Shown here: positions 8,700 through 16,135 of the stretch, piece after piece
How the letters are laid out: each line of letters opens with the position of its first letter
Numbering within the stretch: position 1 is the stretch's first letter
NCBI GenBank assembly: GCA_046262295.1
Contig: JBHENC010000001.1
Location: forward strand, 496,001-560,000
DNA length: 64,000 nucleotides
Direction: 5' to 3'
Source: JBHENC01 sp046262295
Lineage (GTDB): Bacteria; Acidobacteriota; Blastocatellia; Pyrinomonadales; Pyrinomonadaceae
The notes under the pieces: generated by a model
Databases searched by the model: none
Told to the model about the DNA's origin: nothing
The model's input: the letters and a program-made list of their open reading frames with translations, nothing else
Made by a program: the position numbers and the translations under genes

Positions 8700-9656
8700 A
8701 TGAGCCTTTCAGGAATAGTACTGGTGACAGGCGGTGCGGGCTTCATCGGGTCGCATATTGCCGCGAAGCTTGTGGAGAGCGGCGCGCGCGTCCGCGTTAT
8801 TGACGATCTTTCAACAGGCCACCGCGAGAATCTCGAAGAGATCGGCGGCGATATAGATTTCGTCCACGCAAGCTTGACCGACGATGCGGCGACGCGGCGG
8901 GCACTCAAAGATGTCGAAGTCGTCTTTCATGAAGCGGCGATACCGAGCGTGCCGCGTTCGGTTGCCAACCCGCGCGAAACGCATGAGGCGTGCGTCAATG
9001 CGACGTTCTCGTTGCTGCTGGCGGCGCGTGATGCGCACGTTCGTCGCGTCGTCTACGCCGCTTCGAGTTCCGCCTACGGCGATCAGCCGACGCTTCCCAA
9101 AACCGAAGAGATGCGCCCCGATCCGCTCTCGCCATATGCCGTCGCCAAACTCGTCGGTGAATACTATTGTCAGGTTTTTTACAGAAGCTACAATCTGGAA
9201 ACCGTCGCCCTGCGATATTTCAATGTCTTCGGGCCGCGTCAAGACCCAAGCTCGCAATACTCCGGCGTCATTTCCCGCTTCATCAGCGTTCTGATGCGCG
9301 ACGAGACGCCCGTGATTTTCGGCGACGGGGAGCAGTCGCGCGATTTTACTTACGTTGCGAATGCCGTTGACGCCAATTTGCGCGCCGCCGAAACCACCAC
9401 CGGCATCGGCCAGATTATGAACGTCGCAAACGGCCAGCGAACCACGCTCAACGAACTGCTTGAAACATTAAAGAGAATCACCGGGCGCACAGAAGCTAAA
9501 CCGCGCTACGAAGAATCGCGCGCAGGCGATGTGCGCCACAGCCTCGCCGACATCGCAAAGGCACGCGAGCATCTCGGCTACGAACCCCGCGTTCAGCTTG
9601 AAGAAGGCTTGCGTCTGACGATTGACTGGTGGAAGCAGAGCCGCTTTGCACTGTAA
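8700..9656 (+). CDS. NAD-dependent UDP-sugar epimerase/dehydratase (GalE/WbpP-like)
   Basis: This extended short-chain dehydrogenase acts on a nucleotide-activated sugar, most likely a UDP-hexose 4-epimerase. The 318-residue product has the NAD-binding motif TGGAGFIG at 10-17, a serine cluster ASSSAYG at 121-127 and the catalytic Tyr146-x3-Lys150 (SPYAVAK). The RYFNVFGPRQDP segment after that is typical of the GalE/WbpP branch. All catalytic residues are intact. Located after ugd, it probably feeds exopolysaccharide or O-antigen synthesis. Exact substrate (UDP-Glc, UDP-GlcNAc or UDP-GlcA) cannot be told from sequence alone. No clear ribosome-binding site is visible because the hairpin repeat runs up to the start codon. 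Confidence 0.9.
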   Translation: MSLSGIVLVTGGAGFIGSHIAAKLVESGARVRVIDDLSTGHRENLEEIGGDIDFVHASLTDDAATRRALKDVEVVFHEAAIPSVPRSVANPRETHEACVNATFSLLLAARDAHVRRVVYAASSSAYGDQPTLPKTEEMRPDPLSPYAVAKLVGEYYCQVFYRSYNLETVALRYFNVFGPRQDPSSQYSGVISRFISVLMRDETPVIFGDGEQSRDFTYVANAVDANLRAAETTTGIGQIMNVANGQRTTLNELLETLKRITGRTEAKPRYEESRAGDVRHSLADIAKAREHLGYEPRVQLEEGLRLTIDWWKQSRFAL

Positions 9657-9664
9657 ATTCTCAG

Positions 9665-9692
9665 GCCGCCGTGCTTCTATTCTCACGGCGGC
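9665..9692. terminator. Bidirectional terminator hairpin between convergent genes
   Basis: GCCGCCGTG (9665-9673) pairs perfectly with CACGGCGGC (9684-9692) around a 10-nt loop in the short gap between the epimerase (+) and mtnA (-). No strong T-run follows on either side. Confidence 0.5.
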
Positions 9693-9732
9693 TCCATGCT
9701 ATTCCGACGAAGAATCCTTCGACCATTAACTC

Positions 9733-10785
9733 TTAACTTTTACTTTCCACCAAACGCCGCAGTGTTTCCGCATACGGCGCGCGGGCGACGCCTCTATCGG
9801 TGATGATGGCGGCGATTAATTCATTCGGCGTGACATCAAAGGCAGGGTTATGAACACTGACGCCGGTGGGCGCGAGTTGATGTTCGTGGACGTGCGTGAT
9901 TTCGCGTGTGTCGCGTTCCTCAATCGGGATTTTGTCGCCGGTGGCGAGCTTGAGATCAATGGTCGAGATGGGCGCGGCGACGTAAAAAGGAATGTCGTGG
10001 CGGCGCGCGAGGACGGCGACCATGTACGTGCCGATCTTGTTGGCGGTGTCGCCGTTGGCGGCGATGCGGTCTGCGCCGACGACCACAGCATCAACCTTGC
10101 CCTGCTTCATCACGTGTCCGGCCATGTTGTCGGTAATCAGCGTGACGGGAATATCGTCCTTATCCAACTCCCAAGCCGTCAATCGTGCGCCTTGCAGAAA
10201 CGGGCGCGTTTCGTCCGCGATGACGGCGATACGTTTGCCTGCGTCGCGTGCGCCGCGTATTACTCCTAAAGCCGTGCCGTAGTCTCCGGCGGTGGCGAGC
10301 GCGCCCGCGTTGCAATGTGTTAGAACCGTTGCGCCGTCCGGCAAAAGCTCGCCGCCGAAGCGACCCATATTGCGGTTGTTCTCGATGTCTTCCGCATAAA
10401 CTTTCTGCGCTTCTGCGACAAGGCAATTTCTGATCTCTTCCACGTCCGCGCCCTCAGCCTGTGCGCGCCGGAAGACATCGCGCATACGCTCTATCGCCCA
10501 GAAAAGATTGACGGCGGTCGGGCGCGTCGCTCCCATCACGTCGCACATATAATCGAAATCTTCCTGAAAATCCGTGACGTTCGTGCCGACGAATTGTTTT
10601 GTGCCGAGCGCCAGCCCCATCGCCGCCGTAACACCGATGGCGGGCGCGCCGCGTACAGCCATCTGCTTGATCGCATCCGCAACTTCTTCATACGAACGCA
10701 GCATTAAATATTTCTCTTCCATCGGCAACAGGCGCTGGTCAATCATGCGCACGCCTTCGTCAGTCCATTCGACAGTCTTAATCAT
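9733..10785 (-). CDS. mtnA: S-methyl-5-thioribose-1-phosphate isomerase
   Basis: The enzyme converts 5-methylthioribose 1-phosphate to 5-methylthioribulose 1-phosphate in the methionine salvage pathway. The 350-residue protein shows RGAPAIG at 45-51, the catalytic cysteine Cys158 in THCNAGALAT, and the catalytic aspartate Asp239 in VVGADRIAANGDTANKIGTY, all typical of MtnA rather than the related eIF2B alpha or ribose-1,5-bisphosphate isomerase proteins. Length matches bacterial MtnA. No other methionine-salvage gene is adjacent. It is divergent from the secreted protein gene at 11028. Confidence 0.95.
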   Translation of the reverse strand: MIKTVEWTDEGVRMIDQRLLPMEEKYLMLRSYEEVADAIKQMAVRGAPAIGVTAAMGLALGTKQFVGTNVTDFQEDFDYMCDVMGATRPTAVNLFWAIERMRDVFRRAQAEGADVEEIRNCLVAEAQKVYAEDIENNRNMGRFGGELLPDGATVLTHCNAGALATAGDYGTALGVIRGARDAGKRIAVIADETRPFLQGARLTAWELDKDDIPVTLITDNMAGHVMKQGKVDAVVVGADRIAANGDTANKIGTYMVAVLARRHDIPFYVAAPISTIDLKLATGDKIPIEERDTREITHVHEHQLAPTGVSVHNPAFDVTPNELIAAIITDRGVARAPYAETLRRLVESKS

Positions 10786-10953
10786 TAGAATCGCTTGCTC
10801 CTACCATGAATTTAGTGTGCGAGGCATCTTACAAGACGCACCACCGAAGCGGCAACGAACGCGCGCCACCGCGTACCGATGCGCCTTCCCTTTAGAGCCG
10901 CCATGTAGATTAAATGCCATTGATTTTCTACGGCGATAAACAAGCGTGAGCTG

Positions 10954-10984
10954 TTGGGCGGCCTGTTCGGACGAGTGCTATAAT
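10954..10984 (+). promoter_or_regulatory. Promoter candidate upstream of the gene at 11028
   Basis: A perfect -10 hexamer TATAAT lies at 10979-10984, with TTGGGC at 10954-10959 as a weak -35 (19-bp spacing). The start codon follows 44 bp downstream, with a GAAGGAAG ribosome-binding site between. The rest of the 242-bp divergent gap shows nothing further. Confidence 0.5.
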
Positions 10985-11027
10985 TAAACATCGAAAACAT
11001 CCGAACGCATCGAAGGAAGTAACTGCG

Positions 11028-12119
11028 ATGACCAAGATCAAACAGCACACCGCTTGCAAAGGCAGACAGGAAGCGAAAAGAGCGCGCGTTACCGGCGGCG
11101 GGCGAATCGTCGCCGCATTCTTCGTCGCGCTGTTTCTGCACACCACCGCATTCGCTTATACGCTTGTTCTGCGCAGCGGTCGCCGCGTAGAGATTCCTGC
11201 TAACTTCACAGTTACAAATGCCGCCGTGACTTACGAAGCCGCGCCCGATATCAACGTCTCAGTACAACTATCAAGCATAGATGTAGTGGCAACCGAACGC
11301 GCCAACAACGAAGCGACAGGCAGCTTGCTTCGCCGCGCCGCGCCGAAAGTTGCTTCACCCCGGAGTGCGGCAAACATCCCTACTGTCTCTTCGCCGCGAC
11401 GTAAACTAACAGATCGGGATTTAGAGGCTTCCCGTCGTGCGCGACAATTGAGCGAAGAGCGATACGAAAAGCGACGTGCCGAACTCGGTTTGCCTTCGAG
11501 CACAGAGATGCAACGCCGCCATGAAGCCGAAGCGCGTTCAGCACGCGAGCAATTGCGGCTTAGCGAAACAGTTGATGCCGAGTCGGAAATTTACTGGCGC
11601 ACGCGCGCGGCTGCGTTGCGAAATGAGATCATCACGCTCGATGCTGAAATCAATTATGTGCAAGCGCGTTTGTCGCAACTGCCCGATACGCAGTTCGTCT
11701 CGCCATACTCTTTCGGCGCGTCCGTTCTGGCTACGGGCGTTTATCCGTTCGGCTATCCATACGGCGCAATCTCTCCGTATGCGGGTATAAACAACAACTA
11801 CGGCGGCACACAACTCGCCGGAAGCTTTCGCCTCGGCGGTGGCCGTGCGCGTGTCGGCGTATTCGCCAGTGCTGGAAACACAACCACAAATTTTCAACGG
11901 CGGGTGATCGTCGCGCCCGGCGCGCAATTGCCTACGCTGATCTACAACGCACCGTTGTATCCATCCTATCAATACGATGGCTTTTATCAACGCACCGCAT
12001 TGATCGCACGCTTGCATCAACTGGGAGAAGCGCGCGCCGGTCTTCAGGCGCGCTGGCGGCTGCTCGAAGAAGAAGCCAGACGCGCGGGCGCATTGCCCGG
12101 CTGGTTGCGCCCTTACTGA
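11028..12119 (+). CDS. Secreted hypothetical protein with coiled-coil region
   Basis: The family is not recognised. The 363-residue product has a basic N-terminus followed by a signal-peptide-like hydrophobic stretch (around residues 25-45). After it comes a short beta-rich domain starting YTLVLRSGRRVEIPANFTV, which resembles small secreted domains that read a cell-surface polymer, but that is only a likeness. Residues about 125-220 are rich in Arg, Glu, Ala and Leu and probably form a coiled coil. The remainder is Gly/Tyr/Asn-rich and ends in an Arg/Glu-rich helix. It is expressed from its own promoter candidate and followed by gatB after 76 bp. Periplasmic location is inferred from the signal peptide. 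Confidence 0.7.
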   Translation: MTKIKQHTACKGRQEAKRARVTGGGRIVAAFFVALFLHTTAFAYTLVLRSGRRVEIPANFTVTNAAVTYEAAPDINVSVQLSSIDVVATERANNEATGSLLRRAAPKVASPRSAANIPTVSSPRRKLTDRDLEASRRARQLSEERYEKRRAELGLPSSTEMQRRHEAEARSAREQLRLSETVDAESEIYWRTRAAALRNEIITLDAEINYVQARLSQLPDTQFVSPYSFGASVLATGVYPFGYPYGAISPYAGINNNYGGTQLAGSFRLGGGRARVGVFASAGNTTTNFQRRVIVAPGAQLPTLIYNAPLYPSYQYDGFYQRTALIARLHQLGEARAGLQARWRLLEEEARRAGALPGWLRPY

Positions 12120-12195
12120 AATCACGCGCTACGCCGAGAATACTAAAACCACTCGCATTACGATTTCAAATATCAAAGGATAAAGAGTCCAAACT

Positions 12196-13671
12196 ATGAA
12201 AAAAGGTTGGGAGGCCGTGATCGGCCTGGAAATTCATGCACAGCTTAGTACGGTAACGAAAATCTTTTGCGGGTGTTCGACGCGAACGGGCTGCGAACCG
12301 AACTCTAATACTTGCCCAGTGTGTCTGGGCTTGCCGGGCGCGCTGCCCGTCTTGAACGAGCGTGTGATGGAGCTTGGCGCACGCGCCGCCCTCGCGCTCG
12401 GGCTTCGCATCAATGAACGCTCCATCTTCGCGCGCAAAAACTATTTCTACCCGGACTTGCCGAAGGGCTATCAAATCTCGCAGTACGACAAACCGTTTTC
12501 GGAAAAGGGCGAGCTGGAAATCATGACCGCCGAACGCGACGAGTCGGGGCACGCGCGCGAGTGGCGGCCTATGAAGGTTGGCATCACGCGGCTTCATCTG
12601 GAAGAAGACGCGGGCAAGAACGTGCATGAAGGTCTGCCGGACGTTGACCGCTATTCTTACATTGATTTGAATCGCGCCGGAACGCCGCTCGCGGAGATCG
12701 TCACGGAGCCGGATTTTCGCACGTCTTGGCAAGCATATGACTACGTCAATCACGTGCGACGCGCGCTGCAATGGGTGGGCGCGAGTGACGCGGATATGGA
12801 GAAGGGAAACCTGCGTTGCGAGGCGAACGTCTCGGTGCGGCGCGAGGGCGCGACGGAGTTCGGCACGAAGGTCGAATTGAAGAATCTAAACTCCGTGCGG
12901 TTCATGCAGCGCGCCATCGAATACGAGATCGAACGCCACATCAATCTCATCGAAGCGGGCGGGCGCGTCGTGCAGGAGACGCTGCTGTGGGACGACCGCG
13001 CGAATGAAGCGCGGGCGATGCGCTCGAAAGAGGAAGCGCACGATTATCGTTATTTCCCGGAGCCGGATTTGCCGCCGCTGATTGTCGGCGAAGAGTTCAT
13101 AAATCGCGTGCGCCGGGAGATGCCGGAACTGCCCGAAGTCCGCCGCGCGCGTTTTATCAATGACTACGAACTTTCATACAACGATGCCGCGCAGTTGACT
13201 TCGGATCGCGCTCTCGCGGATTACTACGAAGCGACGGCACGTGCGTCCGGCAATCCACGCGCGGCGGCGAACTGGATCAAGACGGAATTGCTGCGCGAGT
13301 TGGAAGCGTCCAATCTAGCCGTCAGCGAATCGCGCATCACGCCGGAAAATTTAGGCGAACTCATACGCACCATCGAAGCGGGCGCGATTAGCGGCAAGCA
13401 AGGCAAAGATGTTCTGGTCGAAATGTTCGCAAGCGGCAAACCGGCGCGCGTTATCATAGAGGAACGCGGCCTCTCGCAAACGAGCGACGCGGGCGAGATA
13501 GAGAGCATCATCAACGACGTGATCGCCGCCAGCCCGCAGCAGTTAGCGCAATACAAAAACGGCAAAGAAACCCTGTTCGGCTTCTTCGTCGGTCAGGTGA
13601 TGAAAGCCTCCAAAGGCAAAGCCAACCCGAAAGTCGTCAACGAACTCTTGCGCGCGAAGCTCGATGAGTAG
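12196..13671 (+). CDS. gatB: Aspartyl/glutamyl-tRNA(Asn/Gln) amidotransferase subunit B
   Basis: GatB binds misacylated Glu-tRNA(Gln) or Asp-tRNA(Asn) and, within GatCAB, activates the acyl group for amidation. The 491-residue product starts with GLEIHAQLSTVTKIFCGC, contains the zinc-site cysteines (CGC and NTCPVCLGLPG) and carries the family signature YIDLNRAGTPLAEIVTEPD near 154-172. The C-terminal helical and YqeY-like tRNA-binding domains are complete. gatA and gatC are not in the window. The start ATG is directly before the conserved N-terminus. Its stop codon TAG is the first base triplet of a heptanucleotide repeat. Confidence 0.97.
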   Translation: MKKGWEAVIGLEIHAQLSTVTKIFCGCSTRTGCEPNSNTCPVCLGLPGALPVLNERVMELGARAALALGLRINERSIFARKNYFYPDLPKGYQISQYDKPFSEKGELEIMTAERDESGHAREWRPMKVGITRLHLEEDAGKNVHEGLPDVDRYSYIDLNRAGTPLAEIVTEPDFRTSWQAYDYVNHVRRALQWVGASDADMEKGNLRCEANVSVRREGATEFGTKVELKNLNSVRFMQRAIEYEIERHINLIEAGGRVVQETLLWDDRANEARAMRSKEEAHDYRYFPEPDLPPLIVGEEFINRVRREMPELPEVRRARFINDYELSYNDAAQLTSDRALADYYEATARASGNPRAAANWIKTELLRELEASNLAVSESRITPENLGELIRTIEAGAISGKQGKDVLVEMFASGKPARVIIEERGLSQTSDAGEIESIINDVIAASPQQLAQYKNGKETLFGFFVGQVMKASKGKANPKVVNELLRAKLDE

Positions 13672-13696
13672 TGAATAGTGAACAGTGGATAGATGG
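13669..13696. repeat. Heptanucleotide tandem repeat overlapping the gatB stop codon
   Basis: Four consecutive seven-base units (TAGTGAA, TAGTGAA, CAGTGGA, TAGATGG) begin with the gatB stop codon and run into the 79-bp gap before the SDR gene. The unit differs in sequence from the repeats at 8624 and 17755 but has the same period. Confidence 0.65.
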
Positions 13697-13750
13697 TTGG
13701 CTTTCCGTTCTATCCCGAATTTGAGATGCGATTTCTTTATAGGAGAGACG

Positions 13751-14470
13751 ATGAATCTAAACGGTAAGGTTGCGGTTGTCACGGGCGGAACGAAAGGCAT
13801 CGGGCGCGCGATCAGCGAAGCACTGTTGCGCGAAGGCGCGAATGTTTGCATCAGCGCGCGAAAGGAAAACGAGATAGAAGAAACTGTCAGCACGCTTGGC
13901 GACGCGGGCGAAGGACGCATCGCGGGCGCGGTGGCGGACGTGCGCGAGTATGAAGAAGTGAAAGCTTTAATCAAGCACGCGGTGGACGAGTTCGGCGGCG
14001 TTGACATACTCATCAACAACGCGGGCATAGGCAAGTTCGGGCGGCTCGACGAAACCGCGCCGGAAGATTTCCGCGCCGTGCTCGAAACCAATCTCTTCGG
14101 CGTCTTTTACTGCTGCCATGAAGCGATTCCCGAAATGAAACGACGCGGCGGCGGCTACATCATCAACATCTCCTCGCTCGCGGGCGCAAACCCGCACCCG
14201 GAAATGACCGCCTACAACGCCTCGAAATTCGCCCTTAACGGATTAAGCGAAGCCCTCATGCAGGAAGTCCGCCACGACAACATCAAAGTCAGCTATATCA
14301 TGCCCGGCTCCGTCAACACCTACTTCAACGACGGCGAACCCGACGCCACCAACACTTGGGAACTCCAACCCGCCGACATCGCCCGCGTCGTCCTCGATTT
14401 GCTTCATCACGACGAACGCAGCCTTCCGAGCCGCGTAGAAATCAGACCGAGTAAGCCGCTGAAAAAGTAA
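13751..14470 (+). CDS. Short-chain dehydrogenase/reductase (FabG-like)
   Basis: This 239-residue classical SDR has the cofactor motif TGGTKGIG near residues 12-19, the NNAG motif and the catalytic Ser and Tyr-x3-Lys (YNASK). Such enzymes reduce or oxidise carbonyl/hydroxyl groups with NAD(P)H. It resembles 3-oxoacyl-ACP reductases, but the substrate cannot be assigned, and no fatty-acid synthesis gene is adjacent. The ATG at 13751 is preceded by AGGAGAG at 13741-13747. An upstream GTG in frame would add 22 residues unlike the family and is rejected. It ends at the left border of a lower-GC accessory patch. Confidence 0.88.
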   Translation: MNLNGKVAVVTGGTKGIGRAISEALLREGANVCISARKENEIEETVSTLGDAGEGRIAGAVADVREYEEVKALIKHAVDEFGGVDILINNAGIGKFGRLDETAPEDFRAVLETNLFGVFYCCHEAIPEMKRRGGGYIINISSLAGANPHPEMTAYNASKFALNGLSEALMQEVRHDNIKVSYIMPGSVNTYFNDGEPDATNTWELQPADIARVVLDLLHHDERSLPSRVEIRPSKPLKK

Positions 14471-14521
14471 TTGGGCAACATCTGGTTGAATAATCACATG
14501 ATGCGAAAGGTTGGATAGCTA

Positions 14522-14965
14522 ATGAACTCTCAAGCGACCATAGCCCCAGAATCCCCCGAAGTCCCATTGCTTAAAAAGCGGTATAACGACGCCTACCTTG
14601 TAGCAAGAGTAACTGATGGATTCGGAGGTATGATAAAAGGTATTGGTATAATGGTAGCCATCTTGCTCGTGTTCATTGGACTTGTGTTTATCGGAAATGG
14701 GCGTGCTGGAGACGCTACTTTTGCAATGGGTATCGTAGCAATCACTTTCGGCATTTTTGTTGGCATACTGTTCTATCTTCTTGGCGTGCTCGTTTCCGCA
14801 CAAGGACAGATTCTCAAAGCGTCTCTTGATAGCGCAGTAAATAATTCTCCTTTTCTCACGAATACACATCGTGCGGAAATAATGTCATTAACCAAACAGA
14901 CTTATGAATCTGTTTCTGCTCCAAAGGAATCAAGTGAGGAATGGAGTCGCAGAATGCAGGAATAA
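14522..14965 (+). CDS. Small membrane protein with two transmembrane segments
   Basis: The 147-residue product has hydrophilic ends and two hydrophobic helices at about residues 39-60 and 66-92 (GIGIMVAILLVFIGLVFIG and a segment ending YLLGVLVSAQGQ). I do not recognise a named family. Codon use is more AT-rich than in the core genes (frequent ATA, GTA and TTA), suggesting acquisition. A GTTGGAT heptamer, which fits the integron core consensus GTTRRRY, lies 12 bp upstream. An attC-like inverted repeat begins at its stop codon. Function unknown. Confidence 0.65.
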   Translation: MNSQATIAPESPEVPLLKKRYNDAYLVARVTDGFGGMIKGIGIMVAILLVFIGLVFIGNGRAGDATFAMGIVAITFGIFVGILFYLLGVLVSAQGQILKASLDSAVNNSPFLTNTHRAEIMSLTKQTYESVSAPKESSEEWSRRMQE

Positions 14966-15064
14966 ACAGAACACCTGACCGCCCGACAGCAAACTTGGCC
15001 TCGTTCTTTGTTTCATGATATTGAAAGCTTCTCACTGGGCGGGAGGTGAAATCCAGCGTTAGAT
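14961..15064 (+). other. Weak attC-like inverted repeat
   Basis: The right end is GTTAGAT (15058-15064), a perfect GTTRRRY integron core. CACCTGACCGCCC (14972-14984) pairs with GGGCGGGAGGTG (15037-15048) apart from a two-against-one bulge, as attC L boxes do. The left R box would be AATAAAC at 14961-14967, which fits RYYYAAC poorly. The spacers on the two sides are unequal, so this is a candidate only. The gene at 15084 begins 20 bp after the core. Confidence 0.35.
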
Positions 15065-15083
15065 CATAGAAATTAGAGGGCTT

Positions 15084-15617
15084 ATGCATGAACGACAAAA
15101 AATCAGTGAATCCGAATATTTTTATTCAAGAATGAAAGTAGAGGTAAATGATCCTGAAGCTTTCAAGTTCAATTTAAGCGCATTTCTCTCCGCCGCTCGT
15201 TCTGTGCTTCAGTATGCCCTTGAAGAAGCTAAAATAATGAGGGGAGGGGAAGCGTGGTATAGCGGGCAAGTAAATAGTAGCAAGGTTGCGAAGTTTTTTA
15301 AGGATAGACGTGATATTAATATCCATCAAAAACCAATAGCATTGTCCCAGTCCATTACTATTGAAGAAGTACTCAGAGTATCCGAATCAGGTTCCATTAC
15401 CAAAATAGATGAGCAAGATAGTGTAACAACAGAGAATTTCCCTCCCACAACTTCGTTTTTGGCAGAAGACTCCCAAGATGGCAACTCGACAAAGTTTAGC
15501 TATTCCTTCCCGGAGTGGCCTTCTACAAACGATGCGCTTAGTCTCTGCGATATTTATCTATCAGAGTTGAAGGCTATAGTTCAAAATGGCATTAACAATA
15601 AATTTCTTACTCCCTAA
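15084..15617 (+). CDS. HEPN-like hypothetical protein
   Basis: The 177-residue protein is not assigned to a named family. Residues about 22-75 form an amphipathic helical region (FKFNLSAFLSAARSVLQYAL) followed by FFKDRRDINIHQKP. In that segment an Arg is followed four residues later by His (RDINIH), the Rx4-6H pattern of HEPN ribonucleases. The second half is Ser/Thr-rich. HEPN proteins cleave RNA in toxin-antitoxin and phage-defence settings, so a toxin-like role is possible, but the motif is the only support. The gene is AT-rich, lies just downstream of an attC-like structure and just upstream of a RelBE-type pair. The ATG at 15084 has AGAGGG five bases upstream. Confidence 0.55.
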   Translation: MHERQKISESEYFYSRMKVEVNDPEAFKFNLSAFLSAARSVLQYALEEAKIMRGGEAWYSGQVNSSKVAKFFKDRRDINIHQKPIALSQSITIEEVLRVSESGSITKIDEQDSVTTENFPPTTSFLAEDSQDGNSTKFSYSFPEWPSTNDALSLCDIYLSELKAIVQNGINNKFLTP

Positions 15618-15640
15618 CTTATAAATCTGGAGAAGTGACA

Positions 15641-15871
15641 GTGGCTGAAGGCTTGAAGATAAGAACATCAAATATGAAACAAGATAAATTTCAGTATGTG
15701 ACAAATCAAGCGGGCGAGAAGACAGCGATTATCTTGCCCATTGGCGAATTTGAAGAGTTGCTTGAAGACCTGCAAGACCTTGCGTCGGTGGCTGAACGGC
15801 GTGCCGAGCCGACTATTTCGCATGACGAACTCCTCGCCGAATTGAAACGCGATGGCATCGTACAAAGTTGA
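15641..15871 (+). CDS. RelB/Phd-like antitoxin
   Basis: This small protein is the antitoxin partner of the RelE-like toxin that overlaps its 3' end. It has the short beta-strand motif GEKTAIILPIGEFEELLEDL typical of RelB/YefM-Phd type antitoxins, followed by a charged C-terminal tail that would wrap around the toxin. I chose the GTG at 15641 because GGAG at 15629-15632 is eight bases upstream. An ATG at 15674 would give a 65-residue product with a weaker ribosome-binding site, and a GTG at 15635 is also possible. Such antitoxins usually repress their own operon. Confidence 0.8.
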   Translation: MAEGLKIRTSNMKQDKFQYVTNQAGEKTAIILPIGEFEELLEDLQDLASVAERRAEPTISHDELLAELKRDGIVQS

Positions 15872-16115
15872 GTGGAAGCGGTCTGCCGTTAAAGAGCTGC
15901 GGGATTTGCCTAAAAGTGCGGTTGAAAGAATCTTAAAGGCAGTCGAGCAGTTATCGGTGAATCCTTTTGCTGCGGGCGTGCGGAAACTGGTGGGTTCGGA
16001 ACATACATACCGCATTCGAGAGGGAGATTATCGCATCATCTACTCTGTTACTGCTTCATCTCTGATTGTAGAAATTATCCGTGTCGGCCACAGAAAAGAT
16101 ATCTATAATCGTTAG
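15852..16115 (+). CDS. RelE/ParE-family toxin
   Basis: The 87-residue protein has the RelE-fold pattern: N-terminal YKVEWKRSAVKEL, a helix SAVERILKAVEQL, then GDYRIIYSVTASSLIVEIIRVGHRKDIY. The C-terminal basic and His/Arg/Tyr residues are where ribosome-dependent mRNA interferases place their active site. The start codon overlaps the antitoxin gene by 20 bp, as is common for type II toxin-antitoxin operons and implies coupled translation. It ends 20 bp from the convergent purK stop. Whether it is a translation inhibitor (RelE) or a gyrase poison (ParE) cannot be told from sequence. Confidence 0.88.
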   Translation: MASYKVEWKRSAVKELRDLPKSAVERILKAVEQLSVNPFAAGVRKLVGSEHTYRIREGDYRIIYSVTASSLIVEIIRVGHRKDIYNR

Positions 16116-16135
16116 CCTGACCAACTCTCATACTG

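Noticed and set aside
13685..13750. Upstream in-frame GTG extension of the SDR gene
   Set aside because: The added residues do not match the family start, and AGGAGAG is placed correctly for the ATG at 13751.
15612..15618. CCCTAAC as a second R box closing a cassette around the HEPN-like gene
   Set aside because: The first base should be a purine and no L boxes follow, so it does not fit an attC site.
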